A stretch of 5,409 bases of DNA from an uncultured Bacteroidia bacterium (GTDB taxonomy: Bacteria; Bacteroidota; Bacteroidia; Bacteroidales; UBA932): NCBI GenBank assembly GCA_902797895.1, contig CADBUS010000089.1:1-5409 (forward strand). Reading direction: 5' to 3'. Shown piece after piece: positions 1 through 5,409 of this stretch. How positions within the stretch are numbered: position 1 is the first letter of the stretch; each line of letters begins with the position of its first letter. Under the pieces are notes generated by a model. That model made no database searches and was not told where the DNA came from. It was given only the letters and a program-made list of their open reading frames with translations. The position numbers and the translations under genes are program-made.

Positions 1-616
1 TGGCAATGGCACTCTCCGGCGCGTTGTTTATCTGCACAACTCGGTCGCTTTCAGCACTAAAACGCTCCTCTCTTATATGATCGTTCAGGTAGTCTTGGGT
101 AAACATTCCCAAAGCCTTGGCTTTCAGCCTCAAATTCACATCTTTGGTTACAAGGCAGACTGTTCTGTCTGGATAATTATCTCTGTACCACATAGCTGTG
201 GCAAGTATTCTGTGGTCTGGCACATCTGTGGTAAAGCAATCTTTGAACTCCTCTGAAAAGGGGTGATTCATAGATATTTTGATGGTGCCGAGCCCTGCTC
301 CGAGCTTGAATCCATCTTGCGGATTGTAGAGTCTTTTTTCAGAAATTTCATCTGCTTTGCGCACAAACTCTCTTGCATTATAGTTTATGGTTCCCTCTCC
401 TTTTTTGAATTTATCCAACTCCTCCAATACCGCCAAAGGTATAATCAAATCGTTCTCCTGGAACTTGAATATAGATTTCCAATCGTGCAGTAACACATTG
501 GTATCCAGCACAAAAATCTTAGGCAGCTTAGTCTTGGTCTTTATCACGTCTGCCAAACCTACCTTTTTGCCTTTGCTCTTTTCTGAGCTTTTTCTGCGGT
601 AACTCTTCTCAGTCAT
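1..616 (-). CDS. PhoH family protein with N-terminal PIN domain (3' part cut off by window edge)
   Basis: The first 205 codons are present; the gene runs off the left edge. Seen: a basic, Lys/Arg-rich N-terminal stretch (residues 1-33), then a PIN-like nuclease domain at about 34-185. It carries LDTNVLLHD (Asp38), PLAVLEELDKFKKG (Glu65), PDHRILATA (Asp134) and LVTKDVNLRLKAKALGM (Asp159), the four acidic positions expected of a PIN metal site. Known: in PIN-PhoH proteins (B. subtilis YlaK, mycobacterial PhoH2 type) this domain precedes a PhoH P-loop ATPase, and such proteins are thought to be ATP-dependent RNA-unwinding and RNA-cleaving enzymes in the cytoplasm. The ATPase half would lie outside the window, so the full architecture is inferred from the strong PIN resemblance. 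ATG 614-616 is chosen because the ATG at 621-623 reads into a stop after four codons. There is no clear Shine-Dalgarno sequence, only an A-rich leader. It lies 50 bases downstream of purL in the same direction. A lone PIN toxin is less likely, given the extended N-terminus and the PhoH-type motifs. Confidence 0.88.
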   Translation of the reverse strand, partial: MTEKSYRRKSSEKSKGKKVGLADVIKTKTKLPKIFVLDTNVLLHDWKSIFKFQENDLIIPLAVLEELDKFKKGEGTINYNAREFVRKADEISEKRLYNPQDGFKLGAGLGTIKISMNHPFSEEFKDCFTTDVPDHRILATAMWYRDNYPDRTVCLVTKDVNLRLKAKALGMFTQDYLNDHIREERFSAESDRVVQINNAPESAIA

Positions 617-645
617 AATGCATTTTATCTTTAGATTGCCTTTTT

Positions 646-655
646 TATCGCGATA
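646..655. other. 10-base perfect palindrome in the purL-PhoH gap
   Basis: TATCGCGATA is a perfect palindrome flanked by a T run on both sides of the plus strand. It sits inside the 50-base spacer between the purL stop and the start of the PIN-PhoH gene. On the minus-strand transcript the flanking runs are A, not U, and there is no proper loop, so it does not look like an intrinsic terminator. It could be a small operator half-site pair or chance. No TAnnTTTG box for the PIN-PhoH gene is visible in this spacer. Confidence 0.3.
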
Positions 656-666
656 GTTTTTTTTGC

Positions 667-3600
667 TTATCTCTTTTTTGCTTGATGTTTTTGGCACCAC
701 TTTCTGCCGTTGATAAACATCTCAATCCAAGGAGTTATCTCTTTCAACTCCTCTCTGCCCTCCGTTTTTACGGTAGGGTAATGTGCCCAGTTCCAAGGTC
801 TTATGCAACGCTCAGGGTGAGGCATCATTGCAAGGTGACGCCCATCGGGGCTGCATACTCCGGCTATTGCAAATGGAGAGCCGTTAGGGTTTGCAGGGTA
901 GTTGTTGTATGAATATTTGAGTGCTACCTCCATATCTGCCTTACCCTTTGTCGTTATCTTTCCGCTCTTTGTAAGATTGCCGGCAGGGAATGTAAAACGC
1001 CCCTCTCCGTGTGCAATCCATATTCCCAACTTGCTTCCGCTCAGGCTTTTGAGCAGTATGGAGCTGCTCTTTGGAATATCTACTCCCACAAAGCCGCTCT
1101 CAAATTTGCCGGAATTGTTATGCGCCATTTTTGGAGAATTCTCTCTCTGCGATGGTGTTATCAGCCCAAGTTCGGCCATTAGCTGGCAGCCATTGCATAT
1201 ACCTAAACTGAGTGTATCCTTGCGTGCGTAAAAATCGTTCAAAGCCTTGGTAGCCTTTTGGTTATAAAGGAAAGCTCCTGCCCATCCCTTTGCCGAGCCA
1301 AGCGTATCTGCATTTGAGAATCCTCCCACAAATACAATCATCTGCACATCTTTCAAATCCTCTCTGCCGCTTGTAAGGTCTGTCATATGAACGTCCTTTA
1401 CATTAAAGCCTGCAAGGTAGAGGCACCAAGCCATCTCTCTATCTCCGTTGCTCCCTTTCTCTCTTATTATAGCTGCAACAGGCGCATTTTTGCGCTGCTG
1501 TAAAGTTGTTTTTATTAGCTCGTTATAGTATGGAGCACCATTTAAGAAATTTTTAGGGAACCTAAATTTGAGAGGCTGCTTTTTGTAGTTGGCGGCCCTC
1601 TCCTTTGCGCAGGTGCGGTTGGTTTGATATTGCTCCAAAAGATATGACGGAGAGTACCATATATCTCTGAGTTTATCTATATCCAACTTTATTTTGCCCA
1701 ATATGGAGAGCTTTCTCTCTTTGGTGTAAGAGCCTATATTTATGGCTTCTACGCCGAGTGCGGCGCATCTTGCCTGAATCTGCTTGAGCCTCTTGTTCTC
1801 TATTTGAACAACAACCGCAGGTTTTTCTGAGAAGAAGAAATTAACCATCGGGAGGCTGATATTGTTAATGCTTATTCCTCCTTTTGTATTTGCAAAGTTC
1901 ATCTCCAACAGTGTGGTTATGAGGCCGCCGGCAGAAACATCGTGCCCTGCAAGAATCTCCTTGCTTTCAACCATCTGCTGCACAAGCTCAAAGCAGGCTG
2001 CAAAGTAGGAGGCATCTGTAATATCCGGAGCCTTCTCTCCAATTTGCCCCAATGTTTGTGCAAGGGCCGAGCCGCCAAGTTCATAGCCGCACTTTGTAAA
2101 TGGTATGTATAGTATGCTGCTCTTTGCAACATCCTTGAGTACAGGGGTTACCGTATTGCTTATATCTTTTACAGGTGCTACCGTAGATATTATTACGGTG
2201 CCTGGTGCAAGCACCTTCTCTCCGTTCGGATAGCTCTGAGTCATACTCATAGAGTCTTTGCCTGTTGGCACATTTATTCCAAGGGCGCAGGCAAAGTTGC
2301 TGACAGCCTCTACTGCACAATATAATCTTGCATCCTCTCCCTTGTTGCGGCTCGGCCACATCCAGTTTGCGCTGAGAGAGACGCCTTTCAAACCATTTTT
2401 GAGCGGAGCCCATACAATGTTTGTAAGTGCCTCTGCAATAGCGAGCCGAGAGCCGGCGGCCGAGTCTATCAGAGCGGCAACAGGTGCGTGGCCTATAGAG
2501 GTGGCTATTCCCTCTTTGTTGGCATATCCTATTGCGGTAACTGCCAAGTTGTTGAGCGGCAGCTGAATCTCTCCGCAGCATTGCTGGAGAGCTATCAGCC
2601 CTGTAACGGAGCGGTCAACCTTATTTGTGAGCCAGTCCTTACACCCCACGCTCTCCAACTTTAATACAGAGGTAAGGTAGTTGCTGAATTTATCTGCGCT
2701 TATTTTCAGAGGATTAAATTTGTATGGCGCACTCTCATCCTTCATAATCGTTTTGGGAGCATTGCCAAACATATCGCTCATCTGCAAATCTATAGCTGCC
2801 TTGCCGCTCTTTTTGTCTATCAGAGTAAAGCGGTGATTATCTGTAACTTCTCCAATTCGATAAAAGGGCGCTCTCTCTCTTTGGGCAATCTGCTGAAGCT
2901 CGTCTGCTCCCTCTTTTCCAATGGCAAGTCCCATTCTCTCCTGACTCTCATTTCCTATAATCTCCTTCAGCGATAGGGTAGGGTCTCCAATCGGCAACTT
3001 GCTTATATCCACCTCTCCTCCGGTAGCTTCCACAAGCTCGGATAGACAGTTCAGATGGCCGCCGGCTCCGTGGTCGTGTACAGAAATTATAGGATTCTCA
3101 TCTTTTTCTGCCAATGCACGTATGGCATTGTAATCTCTTTTCTGCATCTCTGCATTGGCCCTCTGAATGGCATTTAGCTCTATCTGATTACCATACTCTC
3201 CTGTGTTTACGGAGCTTACGGCGCCGCCACCCATTCCAATGCGATAGTTGTCTCCTCCGAGCAGAATCAGCTGGTCTCCCTTTTTAGGCTCCTTCTTGGA
3301 GGCATCGCTTCTTTTGGCATAGCCAACTCCTCCGGCAAGCATTATAACCTTGTCGTAACCAAATTTTGGATTCTCCTTTTCAACTCCCTTGCCGTTTTGT
3401 GCGTGCTCAAAAGTGAGCAGACTGCCGCATATAATAGTCTGACCAAACTTATTGCCAAAATCGCTGGCTCCGTCAGAAGCCTTTGTTAGAATCTCTTGCG
3501 GACTCTGGTAGAGCCATTTGCGCGGTTTCCCCTTTTCCCACTCTCTTATAGGTTTGCCCTGTTTGTCTTTTTCTATACGCGGGTAGCTTGCCATATAAAC

Positions 3601-4458
3601 GGCAGTACCGGCTATCGGAAAGCTCCCCTGTCCACCGGCCATTCTGTCTCTAATCTCTCCCCCTGTTCCGGTTGCCGCACCGTTAAAAGGCTCAACAGTT
3701 GTTGGAAAATTATGAGTTTCAGCCTTTAAGCTAATTACGGTTTCTCTCTCTTTGGTTGTAAAGAAATCAGGAGCGGTGGCACTTTTAGGAAAGAACATCT
3801 TTACTTTAGGCCCCTCTATAAAGGCGCAATTATCTTTATATGCACTTACAATAAGATTCGGATTTTCTTTAGAGGTCTTTTTAATTAGCTGAAAAAGAGA
3901 AGATTCCATTCGCTTACCATCTATAATGAAGGTGCCGTTGAAAATCTTGTGGCGGCAATGCTCGCTATTAACCTGAGAAAATCCAAAGACCTCGCTGTCT
4001 GTAAGAGGGCGCCCCAATTTTTTGCTCAACTCTTCCAGATAGCCGAGCTCCTCTTTATTGAGTGCCAACCCCTCCGCCTTGTTGTATGCCGCAATATCCT
4101 TAATGTAGATAATATCCTCAGGCTTGCGGTTTACTGAAAAAATCTCCTGATTCAACCCATTGTAGAGGCGTTGGAGCATTTTATCATATTGCGGCTCAGA
4201 TTTTTTGGCCACAGGAAAATACTCCTCCATTCTCTCAATTCCGCCTATGTTCATATTCTGCGTAATCTCCACAGCAGTTGTACTCCAAGGGGTTACCATC
4301 TCCTTTCTTGGCCCTACAAACAACCCCTCAATACTCTCTTTTGCAATCAGACGGGCATCTCCAAGCAGCCACTTTAATGCATCTATATCGCTCTGTGAAA
4401 GCTCTTTTGCGGCCTTTACTGCCACAATGCTCATTTTTGCTCTAAAGAAAAGAATCAT
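667..4458 (-). CDS. purL: Phosphoribosylformylglycinamidine synthase, large single-chain type (FGAM synthase)
   Basis: This cytoplasmic enzyme converts FGAR, glutamine and ATP to FGAM, glutamate, ADP and phosphate, the fourth step of de novo purine synthesis. It is complete at 1263 residues, close to the E. coli large form (1295), so no separate PurS or PurQ is needed. Domains in order: PurS-like N-terminal region (about 1-150); linker and first synthase half with SEHCRH (His167), AETHNFPT (His249) and VHDHGAGGH (about 460-468); second half with TGKDSMSM (about 732-739) and GHDVSAGG (about 838-845); class I glutamine amidotransferase domain from about 995. The last carries LGICNGCQLM with nucleophile Cys1088, and PHPER with His1214 and Glu1216, giving an intact triad. 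A short Lys-rich loop lies at about 293-314. The start is ATG 4456-4458, giving MILFFRAK, which matches Bacteroidota PurL N-termini as I recall them. The only longer option is a TTG at 4477-4479, just inside an in-frame TAG (4480-4482). The gene is divergent from folC. No frameshift or missing catalytic residue is seen. Confidence 0.98.
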   Translation of the reverse strand: MILFFRAKMSIVAVKAAKELSQSDIDALKWLLGDARLIAKESIEGLFVGPRKEMVTPWSTTAVEITQNMNIGGIERMEEYFPVAKKSEPQYDKMLQRLYNGLNQEIFSVNRKPEDIIYIKDIAAYNKAEGLALNKEELGYLEELSKKLGRPLTDSEVFGFSQVNSEHCRHKIFNGTFIIDGKRMESSLFQLIKKTSKENPNLIVSAYKDNCAFIEGPKVKMFFPKSATAPDFFTTKERETVISLKAETHNFPTTVEPFNGAATGTGGEIRDRMAGGQGSFPIAGTAVYMASYPRIEKDKQGKPIREWEKGKPRKWLYQSPQEILTKASDGASDFGNKFGQTIICGSLLTFEHAQNGKGVEKENPKFGYDKVIMLAGGVGYAKRSDASKKEPKKGDQLILLGGDNYRIGMGGGAVSSVNTGEYGNQIELNAIQRANAEMQKRDYNAIRALAEKDENPIISVHDHGAGGHLNCLSELVEATGGEVDISKLPIGDPTLSLKEIIGNESQERMGLAIGKEGADELQQIAQRERAPFYRIGEVTDNHRFTLIDKKSGKAAIDLQMSDMFGNAPKTIMKDESAPYKFNPLKISADKFSNYLTSVLKLESVGCKDWLTNKVDRSVTGLIALQQCCGEIQLPLNNLAVTAIGYANKEGIATSIGHAPVAALIDSAAGSRLAIAEALTNIVWAPLKNGLKGVSLSANWMWPSRNKGEDARLYCAVEAVSNFACALGINVPTGKDSMSMTQSYPNGEKVLAPGTVIISTVAPVKDISNTVTPVLKDVAKSSILYIPFTKCGYELGGSALAQTLGQIGEKAPDITDASYFAACFELVQQMVESKEILAGHDVSAGGLITTLLEMNFANTKGGISINNISLPMVNFFFSEKPAVVVQIENKRLKQIQARCAALGVEAINIGSYTKERKLSILGKIKLDIDKLRDIWYSPSYLLEQYQTNRTCAKERAANYKKQPLKFRFPKNFLNGAPYYNELIKTTLQQRKNAPVAAIIREKGSNGDREMAWCLYLAGFNVKDVHMTDLTSGREDLKDVQMIVFVGGFSNADTLGSAKGWAGAFLYNQKATKALNDFYARKDTLSLGICNGCQLMAELGLITPSQRENSPKMAHNNSGKFESGFVGVDIPKSSSILLKSLSGSKLGIWIAHGEGRFTFPAGNLTKSGKITTKGKADMEVALKYSYNNYPANPNGSPFAIAGVCSPDGRHLAMMPHPERCIRPWNWAHYPTVKTEGREELKEITPWIEMFINGRKWCQKHQAKKR

Positions 4459-4476
4459 AAAATTTGTTTTGATATC

Positions 4477-4484
4477 CAACTATA
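4477..4484 (-). promoter_or_regulatory. Candidate purL -7 promoter box
   Basis: On the minus strand this reads TATAGTTG, one mismatch from the Bacteroidota -7 consensus TAnnTTTG, 18 bases before the purL ATG. No good TTTG-type -33 box is seen; only a T-rich stretch lies at about the right distance (near 4503-4508). If real, it would give a very short leader and would exclude the TTG at 4477-4479 as the translation start. Weak, motif-only call. Confidence 0.3.
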
Positions 4485-4494
4485 ATAGCGCGAA

Positions 4495-4527
4495 TTTACT
4501 CATAAAAACGATTATTTTCTACTTTTG
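4495..4527 (+). promoter_or_regulatory. Candidate folC promoter (Bacteroidota type)
   Basis: TACTTTTG at 4520-4527 matches the Bacteroidota -7 consensus TAnnTTTG exactly. A TTTA at 4495-4498 stands 21 bases upstream, where a -33 TTTG would be expected, with one mismatch. The box ends 31 bases before the folC ATG, which allows a leader of roughly 20-25 bases. The -7 match is the best seen in the intergenic region, but the region is AT-rich, so chance matches are possible. Confidence 0.45.
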
Positions 4528-4558
4528 AGAGCTATTTTGAAACCACAATTTTGAGAAA

Positions 4559-5409
4559 ATGACAGAAAGAGAGTATCAAGAGGCTTTAGAAGAGATTTTT
4601 ATCAAATTTCCATCATTCCAAGTAGTTGGCGGCAGGGCCCTAAAGCCCGGTTTGGGTAATATGATAGCGATAGACAATCTATTGGGTAGCCCTTCAAAGA
4701 GGTTGAAATTCATACATATAGCCGGTACTAACGGTAAAGGTTCCGTAAGCAGTATGATAGCGGCTGCGCTTATGCAACTTCCTGCAGATTTTGCACATAA
4801 TGGGGGCGGTGAGCAGTCGCTGAAGATAGGGCTCTACACCTCTCCGCATCTTGCAGATTTTAGAGAGCGCATCAGGCTAAATGGCAATATGATAGAGAAG
4901 GAGTGGGTATATAATTTCTTAAACACTAATCGCGATATGTTTGAGAAGATTGGGGCTTCATTCTTTGAGATTACTACTGCTATGGCTTTTGCATACTTTG
5001 CTGAAAATAAGGCAGATTATGTGGTATTGGAGTGTGGTTTGGGAGGGCGTTTGGATTCTACAAACATAGTAACTCCTATGCTCTCTGTAATTACCAATAT
5101 AGGGTTGGACCATTGCCAATATTTGGGTAATAGCTTAGAGGAGATAGCCTTTGAAAAAGCAGGAATAATAAAGCCGTCTCTGCCTGTTGTAATAGGGGAA
5201 AGCGGCTCAGACTCGGTTAAAAGAGTTTTTATAGACAAGGCATCTTCCTGCCAATCAGATATTTATTTTGCCGATAATCTGAATCCTTTCAATCCATTCC
5301 CAGATGATGTGTGGCGTAGTTTTAATTGCAGCAATAAAAATCCCTCAGACAATAATTTCAAATCCGTTCTCTCTCTTGCAACCTCTTTGCTTGCAGCTAT
5401 AGAGCTGAA
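4559..5409 (+). CDS. folC: Bifunctional folylpolyglutamate synthase / dihydrofolate synthase (3' part cut off by window edge)
   Basis: This Mur-ligase family enzyme adds glutamate to dihydropteroate and then to folates, using ATP, in the cytoplasm. The first 283 codons are present, covering most of the N-terminal ATPase domain; the C-terminal glutamate-ligase domain lies beyond the edge. Seen in order: P-loop GTNGKGS (56-62), LYTSPHL (92-98), FRERI (101-105), SFFEITTAMAF (134-144), LECGLGGRLDSTN (157-169), ITNIGLDH with His185, and EEIAFEKAGIIKP (194-206), whose Lys200 matches the lysine that is carbamylated in studied FolC enzymes. The start ATG 4559-4561 is the only ATG possible, because an in-frame TGA lies at 4538-4540. 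Only a weak GAGA precedes it, with no strong Shine-Dalgarno sequence. Oddities: the segment between the P-loop helix and the TSPH motif (about residues 73-88) is about ten residues longer than usual and is Gly/His/Asn rich, and Cys159 replaces the common Val in the E-V-G-L-G-G motif. The divergent neighbour is purL. Confidence 0.95.
   Translation, partial: MTEREYQEALEEIFIKFPSFQVVGGRALKPGLGNMIAIDNLLGSPSKRLKFIHIAGTNGKGSVSSMIAAALMQLPADFAHNGGGEQSLKIGLYTSPHLADFRERIRLNGNMIEKEWVYNFLNTNRDMFEKIGASFFEITTAMAFAYFAENKADYVVLECGLGGRLDSTNIVTPMLSVITNIGLDHCQYLGNSLEEIAFEKAGIIKPSLPVVIGESGSDSVKRVFIDKASSCQSDIYFADNLNPFNPFPDDVWRSFNCSNKNPSDNNFKSVLSLATSLLAAIEL

Larger units (their letters stand above)
4467..4554 (+). 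repeat. Four TTTTGA hexamers in the divergent intergenic region
   Basis: TTTTGA occurs at 4467-4472, 4523-4528, 4535-4540 and 4549-4554, all in plus orientation. The last three are spaced 12 and 14 bases apart and lie over and just after the candidate folC -7 box. One of them is part of that box. This could be a cluster of binding sites or simply base-composition bias in a T-rich leader. Confidence 0.3.

Noticed and set aside
263..602. Two plus-strand open frames opposite the PIN-PhoH gene
   Set aside because: The minus-strand frame carries the conserved PIN motifs here. The plus-strand translations are hydrophobic noise without a start context.
1..616. Stand-alone PIN (VapC-type) toxin
   Set aside because: No small antitoxin gene lies next to it. 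The frame continues past 205 codons without a stop, and the motifs match the PIN domain of PIN-PhoH proteins.
617..666. Intrinsic terminator after purL
   Set aside because: The palindrome lacks a loop, and on the purL transcript it is followed by an A run rather than a U run.
902..1231. Plus-strand open frame of 109 codons antisense to the purL amidotransferase region
   Set aside because: It lies wholly inside purL, which has intact motifs on the other strand. Its translation shows no recognisable family and is a frame shadow.
2081..2581. Minus-strand open frame of 166 codons within purL in another frame
   Set aside because: Its composition is rich in Arg, Cys and Tyr as expected of an out-of-frame reading, and it overlaps conserved purL sequence, including the TGKDS motif region. 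It is a shadow, not a second gene.
2871..2880. CT dinucleotide run as a possible slippage or phase-variation site (similar shorter runs near 1139-1148 and 3743-3750)
   Set aside because: The run has only five units and encodes an ordinary Arg-Glu-Arg stretch through AGA/GAG codons. The frame is intact, and purL is an unlikely phase-variable gene.
4459..4558. Purine or tetrahydrofolate riboswitch upstream of purL or folC
   Set aside because: The region is only 100 bases shared by two promoters. The leaders would be about 10-25 bases, too short for an aptamer plus switch, and no paired-stem pattern of either class is visible.

Overview
The window looks like chromosomal core DNA from a member of the Bacteroidota, probably Bacteroidales. 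The evidence is three protein families in their Bacteroidota-like forms, A-rich leaders without a Shine-Dalgarno sequence, frequent ATA and AGA/AGG codons, moderate GC content, and a candidate promoter matching the Bacteroidota -7 consensus TAnnTTTG. The assignment rests on protein and motif resemblance by eye, so genus is not called.

Layout. Positions 1-616 (minus strand) hold the N-terminal 205 codons of a PIN-PhoH family protein, cut by the left edge. A 50-base gap (617-666) with a 10-base perfect palindrome separates it from purL (667-4458, minus), a complete large-type phosphoribosylformylglycinamidine synthase of 1263 residues. A 100-base divergent intergenic region (4459-4558) follows, with candidate promoters on both strands and four TTTTGA hexamers. 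From 4559 to the right edge (plus strand) lie the first 283 codons of folC, encoding folylpolyglutamate synthase / dihydrofolate synthase.

How the genes relate. PurL catalyses the fourth step of de novo IMP synthesis. FolC makes and retains the folate pool, and 10-formyl-tetrahydrofolate supplies the formyl groups for two other steps of the same pathway. The divergent pair is therefore metabolically coherent, though shared regulation is only an inference. The PIN-PhoH gene runs in the same direction as purL without an evident promoter of its own, so it may be read through from purL.

No mobile element, CRISPR array, RNA gene, toxin-antitoxin pair or defence system was seen. All bases outside two short intergenic gaps are accounted for by these three genes. 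This is an ordinary housekeeping region, and the findings below are modest.
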